From JAICIG01 sp035532215 (GTDB taxonomy: Bacteria; Planctomycetota; Planctomycetia; Pirellulales; JAICIG01), in assembly GCA_035532215.1 (NCBI GenBank), contig DATKRK010000081.1, positions 1-21,228 of the forward strand: 21,228 nucleotides of DNA. Reading direction: 5' to 3'. Below, in pieces: positions 7,174 to 14,697 of the stretch (positions are counted from its first letter, which is position 1; every line of letters begins with the position of its first letter). The notes under the pieces were generated by a model, which did no database searches, was not told the DNA's origin, and saw only the letters and a program-made list of their open reading frames with translations. A program made the translations under genes and the position numbers.

Positions 7174-7653
7174 ATGGATCAGTTTGGTTCAACCGTTGTC
7201 ATCGCTCAAGCGTGCGCTGTGCCCTACCGCGCGCATCACGGCGCGCTCGAATTCTGCCTGATCACCTCGCTCAACAAAGGCCGCTGGGGATTTCCCAAGG
7301 GCACGATCGATCCGGGCGAGACGTATCTGGGCACGGCTTCGAAGGAGGCTTACGAAGAAGCCGGTCTGCGCGGCGAAATCGTCGACGAGCCGCTGGGCCA
7401 ATATGACTACGCCAAGTGGGGTGCGTCGCTGCGCGTGACCGTCGTGCTGATGCGCGTCACGGAAAGTCACGATCGCTGGCTGGAGGCGGGCCTGCGGCAA
7501 CGAGCCTGGTGTACGGCCGAAGAGGCGCAGCGGCGCGTGGCGAATTCCGATCAGCGGCGGCTTTTGCAAGCTGCGATTCGGCGCCTCGCCGCCCAGAACG
7601 GCGGCTCCAGCATCGGCCCGCTCGGCGTCGGTCCCTGCGGCTCGGAAGGCTGA
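7174..7653 (+). CDS. Nudix hydrolase
   Basis: Cytoplasmic Nudix pyrophosphohydrolase of 159 residues. The Nudix box is complete over residues 43-65: G43-x5-E49-x7-K57-E-A-Y-E61-E62-A-G64-L65. The usual Arg of REUXEE is replaced by Lys, a conservative change. 'GRWGFPKG' immediately before the box and the short length resemble the diadenosine/diphosphoinositol polyphosphate hydrolase-like branch, but the substrate cannot be assigned. The last 20 residues are Gly-rich and unconserved. The ATG has no good Shine-Dalgarno; the next in-frame Met is too far in. It converges on the Gfo/Idh/MocA gene with a 19-base gap and no room for a classical terminator. Confidence 0.9.
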   Translation: MDQFGSTVVIAQACAVPYRAHHGALEFCLITSLNKGRWGFPKGTIDPGETYLGTASKEAYEEAGLRGEIVDEPLGQYDYAKWGASLRVTVVLMRVTESHDRWLEAGLRQRAWCTAEEAQRRVANSDQRRLLQAAIRRLAAQNGGSSIGPLGVGPCGSEG

Positions 7654-7672
7654 ACGGCGCGCAGCCGCGGGC

Positions 7673-8686
7673 TCACTTCCCGGCGATGGCCTGAGTCGCT
7701 TTCGCCATCACGCTTTCAATCGTCACGGGCTTGCCGCCTTGGCGCTTGCTCTCGTCGGCGGCCTCCATGAAGGCCATGATTTCAATGGTTTCCTCGGCCG
7801 AGACGGGCGGCTCGCCGCCTTTGAAAAACTTGGCGATTTCCACCACCAGCGGCTTGTATCCGCCGTAGCCGCCGCTGGGAGCAATGCCTTTGCTGCCAAA
7901 GACCAATGCACCATAGTCGTGCTTGCCCGACCGCATGCCGCGGAACGTGCCGATTCGGCCGTCGGCCCAAACGCCGGTTGCGAACTCCGTATCCTTGGTT
8001 TGCGTTCGCACCACGCTTTTGCAGCCCGGGCCCATGATCGTGTACAGCGTTTCGACCCCGTGGATGCCGTACCAATAAAGGTCCGGGTGATGCTCTTCCA
8101 GCGAGCAGGGGCTATAGGCGTCGCAGCCCAGCACGTCGCCGATTTTGTCGTTGTTTCGCATGCCGATGATGCCCGGGCTGAAACGCAGCGAAGAGCTGGA
8201 AAAGCACGGTACGCCGCTGGCCTTGCTGAGCCGGAAAATCTCGATCGCGTCGGCCAGCGATCCGGCGCAGGGTTTGTCGATGAACAGCCGCTTGCCGGCG
8301 GCGAAGACAGGCTTGGCTTGCTCCAGATGCGGCCGGCCGTCGACGCTTTCCAGCAGCACGGCGTCGACCTTGGGCAGCAGCGCTTCGATCGAATCGACGA
8401 TTTCGACGCCGAATTTCTCCCGCAACTCGTTGGCATACATGCCGACGCGGTCGCGGCTGGAGGGGATGTCCTGACTGCCGCCGGGGTAGGCGGCCACCAC
8501 TTTGACGCCCGCCAAATCGCCTTCCGACTTGGGATCGTTCAGAACACTGGTGAAGGCTACGACGTGAGATGTATCGAGCCCGATGATGCCGACTCGAAGC
8601 GGCGGCTTCGAGTCTTCGGCGCGAGCGAATGTCGGGCAAGCGGCCGCAAGAACGAAAAACAGGCCGATGGCGGGGCGAAAAGACAT
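7673..8686 (-). CDS. secreted Gfo/Idh/MocA-family oxidoreductase
   Basis: NAD(P)-dependent sugar or cyclitol oxidoreductase family, 337 residues. The ATG at 8686 is chosen because AAGGAG (minus strand, 8694-8699) lies 7 bases upstream and the N-terminus is then a clean signal peptide (GLFFVLAAACPTFARA|ED). The longer frame from 8848 lacks this. The Rossmann start reads RVGIIGLDTSH rather than the usual GxGxxG, and the family EKP motif appears as 'FIDKPCAGS'. 'HGVETLYTIMG' and 'GGYKPLVVEIAKFF' fit the C-terminal alpha/beta domain. Exported family members are frequent in planctomycetes, where carbohydrate turnover is a likely role. Substrate unknown. A degraded cofactor site, giving a non-redox role, is possible. 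Confidence 0.9.
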   Translation of the reverse strand: MSFRPAIGLFFVLAAACPTFARAEDSKPPLRVGIIGLDTSHVVAFTSVLNDPKSEGDLAGVKVVAAYPGGSQDIPSSRDRVGMYANELREKFGVEIVDSIEALLPKVDAVLLESVDGRPHLEQAKPVFAAGKRLFIDKPCAGSLADAIEIFRLSKASGVPCFSSSSLRFSPGIIGMRNNDKIGDVLGCDAYSPCSLEEHHPDLYWYGIHGVETLYTIMGPGCKSVVRTQTKDTEFATGVWADGRIGTFRGMRSGKHDYGALVFGSKGIAPSGGYGGYKPLVVEIAKFFKGGEPPVSAEETIEIMAFMEAADESKRQGGKPVTIESVMAKATQAIAGK

Positions 8687-8988
8687 CTCGGGGCTCCTTG
8701 AAGCGTGCGAAGCGTCGGTGGGGTGCAAAGTAGGCGGGGCGAGCGACAGTTTAATCCCCGCGCAGAGGCAAAGCAACGAATTCGGACGCGAGACGCTGGA
8801 ATCTTGGCTGACGATCATTGGGATTCCTCGCCGAGTAGAGCATCGCACGAAGTCGGCCCTTTTTCCAGAAAACCGGTCTTGTGTTGCGGGCTTGAAAGGG
8901 CCTAAGTTGAGAATTGCGTTGGTTTGGTCGGCAACAAGGATCCAAAGTTCGCCGGCCGCAATGGACAGCCTGCAAGGGAGAGTGAGCG
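8687..8988. other. divergent spacer, no gene seen
   Basis: This is the divergent spacer between the Gfo/Idh/MocA gene and the DUF1571 gene. I found no supported gene, RNA or strong repeat in it. It must hold both promoters, but no convincing -35/-10 pair was recognised. AGGGAG at 8975-8980 is the Shine-Dalgarno of the downstream gene. Confidence 0.5.
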
Positions 8989-9924
8989 ATGAACAGCCAA
9001 ACTGCTTGGGTTCGTCGAGGCGTCGTAGTGGCTTCAGGGGTTTGGCTATGGGCTTCGGCAGGTTTAGCGCAGCCGCCCGCGAATCGTCCGGCCGCCGCGC
9101 CGCCGCCCGGCGGGCAGCGAGTGGCGCGGCAAACGGCGCCTCGCCTGGAATGCCGACCGCCTGCCAACCAACCGCTCGCTAACCGCTCATCCTCCAATCG
9201 GCCGACCTCCAGCCGCCCGGCCCTTCACCCGCCGGCGGTCGCCGAAGCGATTCGCCAGGTCGAGATTAGCTTGAAAGCTTTGGAGCAGGTGGACGATTAC
9301 TCGTGCGTGCTGGTCAAGCGCGAGCGGATCGGCGGAAGTCTTTCGGCCAACGAGCATCTGGCGATCAAGTTGCGGCACGACCCGTACAGCGTGTACGTGC
9401 GTTATCTATCGCCCGACCGCGTCCGGGGCCAGGAGGCGATTTACGTTCACGGACTTAACCAGAATCACTTGCTGGCGCACCCCAACGGGCTAACGGGGCG
9501 GCTCGTGCGAATGGTCAAGCTCGATCCGCTCGGCAAGCGGGCGATGGAAGGCAATCGCTACCCGATCACCGAGTTGGGCGTCAAGCGATTGGCTGAAAGT
9601 TGGCTGAAAGAGGCCCGCCACGACGTGCAGTTCGTGGCCTGCGACGCCAAGACGATGCGGGGCGCCAAGCTGGACGGCAAAGCCTGCACGTGCGTGGAAT
9701 TGACGCGTCGGCAGCGCCATCACGACTTGCCCTATCAAATGACCCGGCTGTTCATCGACGCCGAGTCACAGTTTCCCATACGCTATGAAGCCTACGAATG
9801 GTCGTTGCGGCCGGGCGGCGAACCGGAACTGGCCGAAGAATACACCTATCGCGACATCCAGCCCAATTGCCGCTTCGTCGATCTCGACTTCGACGCGCAG
9901 AACTCGGAGTATGGCTTTCGCTAA
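8989..9924 (+). CDS. secreted DUF1571-domain protein
   Basis: The 311-residue protein has a signal peptide (VVVASGVWLWASAGLA|Q), then a Pro/Ala/Arg/Asn-rich linker to about residue 80, then a DUF1571 domain. That domain is recognised from 'LEQVDDYSCVLVKRER', 'PYSVYVRYL', 'GQEAIYVHGLN' and the ending 'YTYRDIQPNCRFVDLDFD'. DUF1571 is almost confined to planctomycetes and has no established function. The fold pattern (long paired strands, exported, with a lipid-binding-like mid-section) recalls LolA-type outer-membrane lipoprotein carriers, but that is inference. The ATG at 8989 has AGGGAG 8 bases upstream. A relic of a second copy's 3' end lies at 14605-14657. Confidence 0.88.
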   Translation: MNSQTAWVRRGVVVASGVWLWASAGLAQPPANRPAAAPPPGGQRVARQTAPRLECRPPANQPLANRSSSNRPTSSRPALHPPAVAEAIRQVEISLKALEQVDDYSCVLVKRERIGGSLSANEHLAIKLRHDPYSVYVRYLSPDRVRGQEAIYVHGLNQNHLLAHPNGLTGRLVRMVKLDPLGKRAMEGNRYPITELGVKRLAESWLKEARHDVQFVACDAKTMRGAKLDGKACTCVELTRRQRHHDLPYQMTRLFIDAESQFPIRYEAYEWSLRPGGEPELAEEYTYRDIQPNCRFVDLDFDAQNSEYGFR

Positions 9925-10031
9925 GTCGACCTATTTTATTAGCCCAGGAACGCTTGGCAGATCACGCTATACCAACGCGAAACATTGGATGGATTGACCT
10001 TGATTCGGCCGGCGCCAGGGTGAACCCTGAA

Positions 10032-10514
10032 ATGAAATGGAACCGTCGCTACCTCACCTACAGCCTCCGAACCTTTTTCATCCTGCTCACTGGTTTTGCT
10101 ATCTGGCTGGGCTGGAAGGTCAACCGGGCACGCGAGCAACGCGAGGCCATGAAGGCGATTGAAGCGATGGGCGGCTCGGCTTTTTACGATTGGCAGGTTG
10201 AGGCTTTCTCTCCAGGATTCGGGGTTCTACAGGAACCGAGATCGCCAATCCTGGCGTGGCTGCGGCGACTTGGCTGCGGCGATATCTTTTATGATGCCGA
10301 ACAGGTTGCAATCGGGATAAATTCGAGAGATAGGATCGTTCGGGCATCGGAAATTCGCAATTGGATTCCAGCCCTTCAGCGATTGCCGAAGTTGAAAACC
10401 GTTTCAATTGCCGCCTCAATCTCGGAAAAGGCCAGGAGCGAATTGGAGGCAGCACTACCACCTAACTGCACGCTCTTTGCCATGCCTCCGCCTCCGCCCG
10501 CGCCCCCGCCGTAG
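10032..10514 (+). CDS. small single-span membrane protein, planctomycete 'SLRTFF' type
   Basis: Unnamed family, 160 residues. After RRYLTY comes one membrane span (about residues 11-29, SLRTFFILLTGFAIWLGWKV), a basic stretch NRAREQREAMKAI and 'GGSAFYDWQ'. This N-terminal pattern recurs in planctomycete proteins that often continue into leucine-rich repeats. The 'LQRLPKLKTVSIAA' segment near residues 115-135 may be one degenerate repeat. The end is a proline run (PPPPPAPPP). The ATG at 10032 is chosen because the span then sits at the N-terminus; the longer frame from 9798 overlaps the DUF1571 gene. The ribosome site is weak (AGGGTG). Function unknown. Confidence 0.7.
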   Translation: MKWNRRYLTYSLRTFFILLTGFAIWLGWKVNRAREQREAMKAIEAMGGSAFYDWQVEAFSPGFGVLQEPRSPILAWLRRLGCGDIFYDAEQVAIGINSRDRIVRASEIRNWIPALQRLPKLKTVSIAASISEKARSELEAALPPNCTLFAMPPPPPAPPP

Positions 10515-10625
10515 TCTTGAGATTATCTTTCATAGCGCGTCCACGCCCTCGTCTCCCCATCGCCGCTTGTTTGCATTCAGCCGCCGAACTTTCTTCGTCC
10601 TTCGCGGGACAAATCAAACCGCCCG

Positions 10626-10644
10626 CCTTGCTGACGCTTCGGGT
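10626..10644. repeat. half copy of the 'NPKRQRG' repeat
   Basis: The 19 bases agree at 17 positions with 15672-15690, the right half of the large hairpin repeat described there. Only one arm is present, so it looks like a decayed copy. Confidence 0.5.
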
Positions 10645-10710
10645 CTGTGTGAGCTGAAGATAATCTGGCGCAGGGTACGGACGCGACGCAACGTCCGCGT
10701 CGCCTTCCGC

Positions 10711-10775
10711 CCTCACCTAACCTCTCCCAGAGGGAGAGGGAGTTTTGCTTAGCCCTCACCTGGCCTCTCCCAAGG
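10711..10775. repeat. hairpin repeat CCTCTCCC-AGA-GGGAGAGG and a partial neighbour
   Basis: CCTCTCCC (10721-10728) pairs perfectly with GGGAGAGG (10732-10739) around AGA, preceded by CCCTCACCTAA. A partial copy (CCCTCACCTGGCCTCTCCCA) follows at 10753-10772 without its right arm. A further full copy is at 14698-14726. This is a dispersed REP-like element. Confidence 0.75.
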
Positions 10776-10776
10776 G

Positions 10777-10960
10777 CATCCAGAAACCAGACATCCATCC
10801 ATTTCGGCGCGTTGAGAGGCGTCGGCAAGGGATGAGTTGCCTTATGAACCGCGGCGACGAGCGGGTTCCATCCAGAAACCAGACATCCATCCATTTCGGC
10901 GCGTTGAGAGGCGTCGGCAAGGGATGAGCTGCCTTATGAACCGCGGCGAGGGGCGGGTTC
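10777..10960. repeat. 92-bp tandem repeat, two copies
   Basis: Copy 1 is 10777-10868 and copy 2 is 10869-10960, in perfect 92-bp register with only a few substitutions (for example GAGTTGCC versus GAGCTGCC, and GCGACGAGC versus GCGAGGGGC). Each unit contains the core AACCAGACATCCATCCATTT, a small stem around GGCAA...TTGCC, and a terminal hairpin of GAACCGC with GCGGGTTC (one bulge). A diverged third copy lies at 14511-14601. The pair sits about 120 bases from the end of the RayT-like transposase gene. Confidence 0.85.
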
Positions 10961-11083
10961 GACCCGCATCGCTTGCAGGGGCGAGACGTGAGGAAAGCCA
11001 AGCGCCTGCGAAAAGCGCGAGGCGGGTGCATGATAGGGGAAGTAAGCCGGCGAGAGATGGCCAAAGGCGCCGCGAGCGGCGAG

Positions 11084-12157
11084 CTATGTGAAGGCGAGCC
11101 GGCTGGCGGCCTGGCCTTGAAACCAACGGCGGCCTTGCTGACGGGCGCGAGCCGAAATGCTCGCCGCCCGGCCGATCACGCGGTGAAAGCGGCGGCCGAA
11201 ATCGAGCATGTTCTCCGCCCAGGCGTCGGCGTTGATCGACAATCGCTCGAGAATCGGCCGCAGCTCGGCGGGGATCGAACCGCGTTTGTCGGCGCGCAAC
11301 TGCCGGCCCGTCCAATCGAGCAACGCCAGGTAGTCGTCTAGCGCCAGCGGCAGAAAGCCGCGGTCCGAAGCACGCCGCGAAGAATTCGGCGGCGCGCCGG
11401 CCGGGCGCGCGTCGTCGTCAGGGATCGGGCTGAGCCAGTCGTCGCGCTGCGGCGAAGTCCGCGGCCGCTTGTCCGGCGGCGGCTCGGGCGATGCACTTTG
11501 TCGCGCCGCTTCCTGCTTGGCCGCGATCCGCTCGAAGGCCCCGGTGAACTGCGACGTTTCGGGCGTGTCGGCGATGCCTGAGCGAATCGGATTCAGATCG
11601 ACGTAGATGCTCGAGGCCAACAGGCCCGCGTCGTCGAGAATCGCCTGGCACTTGAAACGCCCTTCCCAAAAGCGGCCGGTCGCCTGGTCCTCGCGATTCG
11701 CGCGGCGCGCGATCGGCTCGCACAACGCCCGCATGAACCACGAAATGCTGGCCAGCCGCCGGCGCCGTTCGGCCACTGCCTCGCCATCGGCCAAGAGCAG
11801 GGCCCGCTCGCGTTCGTCGGCTTCGGCCGGCGCCGCGTCCGCTTCGGCTGGCCTGAAAAAAACGCTCCGCCAGCGCCGGGCGACTTCTTCGTCGCTGAAC
11901 CCCCCGGCGACGTCGGGCCGGTTGCGCAAGATGACGTGCAAATGGTTCGACATCACCGCGAAGCCGAGCACGTCGATGGCGAAGGCCCCGGCGAGCGTTT
12001 CCAACCGCTGGCGGAGCCACTGTTTGCGATGATCGAAGTTTCGCCCGCTGAGGGGATCTTGGCCGCAGAGGAAGGCGCGTCTCACGCAGCGCGACGTGCA
12101 ATGATAGACGCCGACTTGGGATTCATCGACGATTTCGCGGCGAGCATAGGCAGGCAT
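11084..12157 (-). CDS. RayT-like HUH transposase (REP-associated, IS200-type domain)
   Basis: Y1/HUH single-strand nuclease family; RayT proteins process REP hairpins rather than forming classic insertion sequences. The HUH motif is H72-L-H74 (in MSNHLHVIL). The likely catalytic tyrosine is Y185 in 'SSIYVDLNPIRSG', the position of the family Tyr-x-x-Leu-Asn-Pro motif. 'GRFWEGRFKCQAIL' is also typical. Its 357 residues make it longer than enterobacterial RayT, with a Pro/Arg-rich linker near 215-255 and a helical C-terminal region seen in planctomycete homologues. The ATG at 12157 has GGAGG 9 bases upstream. It appears intact. No terminal inverted repeats or target duplication flank it, but repeat copies lie downstream. 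Promoter listed separately. Confidence 0.9.
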   Translation of the reverse strand: MPAYARREIVDESQVGVYHCTSRCVRRAFLCGQDPLSGRNFDHRKQWLRQRLETLAGAFAIDVLGFAVMSNHLHVILRNRPDVAGGFSDEEVARRWRSVFFRPAEADAAPAEADERERALLLADGEAVAERRRRLASISWFMRALCEPIARRANREDQATGRFWEGRFKCQAILDDAGLLASSIYVDLNPIRSGIADTPETSQFTGAFERIAAKQEAARQSASPEPPPDKRPRTSPQRDDWLSPIPDDDARPAGAPPNSSRRASDRGFLPLALDDYLALLDWTGRQLRADKRGSIPAELRPILERLSINADAWAENMLDFGRRFHRVIGRAASISARARQQGRRWFQGQAASRLAFT

Positions 12158-12182
12158 GGGCGAATCCTCCAGATCGCCGATA

Positions 12183-12210
12183 AGTGTACACTTGTTCACA
12201 TTCCTGTCAA
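12183..12210 (-). promoter_or_regulatory. sigma-70 promoter of the transposase gene, with palindrome over the -10
   Basis: Minus strand: TTGACA (12205-12210), 16-base spacer, TACACT (12183-12188). The perfect palindrome AAGTGTACACTT (12182-12193) covers the -10 and could be a repressor site. The ATG is about 25 bases further on, leaving a short leader with the GGAGG site. Confidence 0.65.
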
Positions 12211-12263
12211 GCCCCGCGACCAAGATTTTTTTCGGCGTGCGACCTGAGCCCTCCGTGGTGGAA

Positions 12264-13166
12264 TCATGGGTGTCTGTAATTGCCGCGTTTGTCGGCTAAT
12301 TCGCGCGGCATGGGGCGTACAATGAGGTGGTACGGACTTCGAATCGTTAGGTTCGGCTCCCAATGGCAGCTCCAAATCTCCTTGCCGTCAAATCGGGCAT
12401 GCAACTCGGAGCCGCTGACGCGGTTAACGGCGAACTTCCAGACCGGCTCGGCTGGCTTTTCTCCCGAGAGTTCGATAGCCAACAACGCCTCGGGGTTCAT
12501 CCCGCCCGCCAAGAAAAACATCGCGCCGTCGCGAACGCCGGCGGCTTCGTCGGAATAGCGGTAGATCGGCGTAGGCAGGCATCGTAGCTCGGAACGGCCA
12601 TTGCCGTAGACGCCGAACGCATCGAAGCGGCGCGACAGATCTTTTATTTGCCGCAGTCGGCGAGCCGAGGTCTCCGCTGGCGGGGTTACATCCGGGAGTG
12701 GTTGAAAATCAAGGCCGGCCGCATCAGGATTCCATTGCCACCCTTCGCTACTTTTGACCTGCAGCTTCGCCGGGGCCAGCGACGTCAATTCGTAAGACCA
12801 TTCGCACGACCCGTCCTTCAGGGATTGATAGGCCGAAATCGTGAGTAATGCCAGCGGCCGCCGGCGACTGCCCCAGAGCCAGGCCGTGCCATCAAAACAG
12901 CCAATTTCCGGCGTTGCAAATCGAAACCGGGCGTCTTCGACCAGCTCGACTTTTGTCTTCCCTTCCGCGCTGACGATTTCGACGGTCACCGACTCGGCGA
13001 TATCTTTCATGGCGCGCAGGCGTTTCGCTCGCGAACCGGACTTCGCGTCATCGGATCGGTCAATGAGCTTGTCGGGCGTCGCAGCCGACTTAGACTCTGT
13101 CTCTTCAGCCAGCGACGCACCAACCACAGTCAGGATCGTGCATACGAAGACAGCAACGTATTTCAT
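12264..13166 (-). CDS. secreted hypothetical protein with a duplicated module
   Basis: The 300-residue protein begins with a signal peptide (MKYVAVFVCTILTVVGASLA|EE). No named family is recognised, though I associate the motif set with planctomycete hypothetical proteins. The mature part is two copies of one module of about 95-100 residues, at about 49-144 and 170-269. Both share RLRxxKD (49-55 and 170-176), an aromatic-R-aromatic strand (FRF 81-83 and YRY 202-204), a DG turn (92-93 and 213-214), P-x-A-L-L-x-I, and a Trp strand start (W123 and W243), at a constant offset of 120-121 residues. The ATG at 13166 follows GGGAGGG by 6 bases. The transposase gene lies downstream with its own promoter. 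Function unknown. Confidence 0.75.
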   Translation of the reverse strand: MKYVAVFVCTILTVVGASLAEETESKSAATPDKLIDRSDDAKSGSRAKRLRAMKDIAESVTVEIVSAEGKTKVELVEDARFRFATPEIGCFDGTAWLWGSRRRPLALLTISAYQSLKDGSCEWSYELTSLAPAKLQVKSSEGWQWNPDAAGLDFQPLPDVTPPAETSARRLRQIKDLSRRFDAFGVYGNGRSELRCLPTPIYRYSDEAAGVRDGAMFFLAGGMNPEALLAIELSGEKPAEPVWKFAVNRVSGSELHARFDGKEIWSCHWEPNLTIRSPYHLIVRPMPRELADKRGNYRHP

Positions 13167-13508
13167 GGACGCCCTCCCTTAAGATTGTCGAAGCTACATT
13201 ATGTCGGCCTCGGCCTGCGCCGACAACCACGCGACGATCGCACGATCGCCGCCTTGAGATGCGGTCGGCTTAACTCCATGCTGTTGCCAGCGGAGGCCGA
13301 TGCCGACTCAGCGGAAAACGGCGAGCCAATGTCGAACCAGGGAAACGCATTTTTGCGCCGCGAGTTGAGCGACCAATTGGGCGGATCGCGGTAATCCACA
13401 GCAGCGGCATGCACTTTTCACCGCCGGCGCTCGTGCCCGAACCCCCAAGCCTTCTGGCGGCCAACGTTGACCGGCGAGTACAATGAAACTGCCGAGGAGG
13501 CGAGCATC
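13167..13508. other. divergent spacer, no gene seen
   Basis: No supported gene. It contains a small hairpin GTCGGC (13203-13208) with GCCGAC (13219-13224) and a tandem 8-mer ACGATCGC twice (13234-13249). A TACAAT at 13479-13484 could be a -10 for the downstream gene, but no good -35 is at the right distance. Confidence 0.45.
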
Positions 13509-14264
13509 GTGCGAAACGTGCGTTTTAGCCTGAAAACATTGCTTCTCGCCAGTGCGCTAATCACACTGCCGGTTTGGCTGAATACTCGGCCCGCTCGCGT
13601 CACATATTGGCAGGATAGCAAATTCGGCTTCTGGCTCGTGCATGCCGAGCGAGGATGGCCATTCACGTACTTATACCTGTTCCGTCGGCTGTCCGAATCG
13701 GAGATCGAATCGCGGGATGGCTCGACGCCGAGAGTCGCTTTGCCTCAGATAACGCATCCCGCCGCGCTCGTGGTCGACGCGATGGCAGGCGCGTCGCTTG
13801 TATTCGGCATGTTGTGGCTTATTCGCTGTTTCAACCGAGGGTTCCGAAGCATCTCATCGCGGACTCGCCAAAATTTGGAGTCGCCCGTCCAATCGACTTC
13901 CCGCTTTCGTCTGCGAGTCATTCCGACGGCAGGTCTTTGGATTACAGCCGCTTCCATCGGGCTGCCTGCCGCGGGCTTGATGGCGATGTGTGTTTTCCGA
14001 TGGCTCGACATCAGCCTGAAATATGGCTTCGCTCCTCATAACCCCGCCTTTCGGTTCGCTTTCATGGAATCGACGTTGGGACTCGTCGCGTCGGGCTTGT
14101 GGTTATTTGCCGCCAAGTCGTGTTGGCGGGCGCGCGACGCCAAGGCCGCGCTTTTTACAGCGATTGGCTTCGGCGTTGCGCTTTTGCTGCTTGTTCTTCT
14201 GATTGCCGATCGCTGGAATGGCTGGACCGAATTCGGCTTGCCCTTTTGGCTATGGCCAAATTGA
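13509..14264 (+). CDS. multi-span membrane protein of unknown function
   Basis: The 251-residue protein is read from GTG 13509, chosen because GAGGAGG (13494-13500) lies 8 bases upstream and the product then begins V-R-N-V-R-F-S-L-K-T-L-L-L, the usual start of small planctomycete membrane proteins. An ATG at 13467 in the same frame is the alternative but has no ribosome site. About five membrane spans are visible: SLKTLLLASALITL; ALVVDAMAGASLVFGMLWLI; AGLWITAASIGLPAAGLMAM; STLGLVASGLWLF; and AIGFGVALLLLVLLIA. Between spans 1 and 2 lies a loop with several aromatic residues (YWQDSKFGFWLVHAERGWPF). No catalytic motif or family was recognised. Confidence 0.7.
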   Translation: MRNVRFSLKTLLLASALITLPVWLNTRPARVTYWQDSKFGFWLVHAERGWPFTYLYLFRRLSESEIESRDGSTPRVALPQITHPAALVVDAMAGASLVFGMLWLIRCFNRGFRSISSRTRQNLESPVQSTSRFRLRVIPTAGLWITAASIGLPAAGLMAMCVFRWLDISLKYGFAPHNPAFRFAFMESTLGLVASGLWLFAAKSCWRARDAKAALFTAIGFGVALLLLVLLIADRWNGWTEFGLPFWLWPN

Positions 14265-14510
14265 GCCGAAGGCCGGTTCAACCAAACAGGGGCTTAAATC
14301 GCCGTGACGGGCGGAAGATCGAGATCAAGCATTGAGTGGGCGAGCCCGCACGAGGCGGGGCGGGCGCCGGCCGATTGCAGATGTGGCTGTCTGCCTACGC
14401 CGCCGAACCGCTCAACGCGGGCGCTCGCCGAGGGCCCGAGGGTCGGTGAAGCCGTAGTTGTCGAGGCGATTGAAATTGAAGCCCGACGCGCGGTTGCGAT
14501 AACCGCAATG

Positions 14511-14601
14511 GAGAAACCAGACATCCATCCATTTTCACCGCGCTTAGGTGCGTCGGCAAGCGATGGGTTGCTTTATGAGTCGGGGCGAGCGGCGGGCTTG
14601 C
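14511..14601. repeat. diverged third copy of the 92-bp repeat
   Basis: It shares AGAAACCAGACATCCATCCA, GCGTCGGCAAG-GATG-GTTGC-TTATGA and GCGGGCTT in the same order and spacing as the tandem pair at 10777-10960, in the same orientation. It runs directly into the DUF1571 relic. Confidence 0.75.
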
Positions 14602-14604
14602 GCC

Positions 14605-14657
14605 GCTTCGTGGAGCTCGACTTCGACGTGCAGAACCCAGAGTACGGTTTTCGCTGA
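14605..14657 (+). pseudogene. 3' relic of a second DUF1571 gene
   Basis: The last 17 codons read RFVELDFDVQNPEYGFR-stop, matching the end of the intact DUF1571 protein (RFVDLDFDAQNSEYGFR). Over about 55 bases the DNA agrees at about 47, and most differences are at third codon positions, so this is an old paralogue end rather than a recent copy. Nothing DUF1571-like precedes it; the 92-bp repeat copy abuts it instead. Confidence 0.75.
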
Positions 14658-14697
14658 GCCGCGGCGCGGAAGAAAAGCGGCTCGGCGCGCGTTCCGC

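Larger units (their letters stand above)
10515..11083. other. repeat-rich gene-free stretch beside the RayT-like transposase
   Basis: No real gene is supported; open frames here are translations of repeats. In order: a partial 'ACCCGAAGCG'-type repeat (10626-10644), a hairpin repeat with a partial second copy (10711-10775), and a 92-bp tandem pair (10777-10960). Then a hairpin GCGGGT-TCG-ACCCGC (10953-10967) lies before the transposase 3' end. Confidence 0.7.

Noticed and set aside
10777..10960. Possible CRISPR array
   Set aside because: Only two contiguous 92-bp units without spacers, and no cas genes.
10577..11064. Minus-strand frames with PKWMDVWFLDG-like strings
   Set aside because: They are translations of the 92-bp repeat and adjacent hairpin repeats, with no ribosome site or conserved domain.
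11084..12157. Complete IS200/IS605 insertion sequence
   Set aside because: No tnpB, no identifiable left and right end hairpins bordering the gene; the protein is RayT-like, so it is called as a gene rather than an insertion sequence.
12224..12263. Terminator after the module-duplicated secreted protein
   Set aside because: No stem followed by a T-tract on the minus strand; the T-rich run seen is A-rich in the direction of transcription.
14412..14528. 38-codon minus-strand frame (begins MDVWFL, ends in TGA)
   Set aside because: It starts inside the repeat and has no Shine-Dalgarno; the composition looks protein-like but support is too thin to call a gene.
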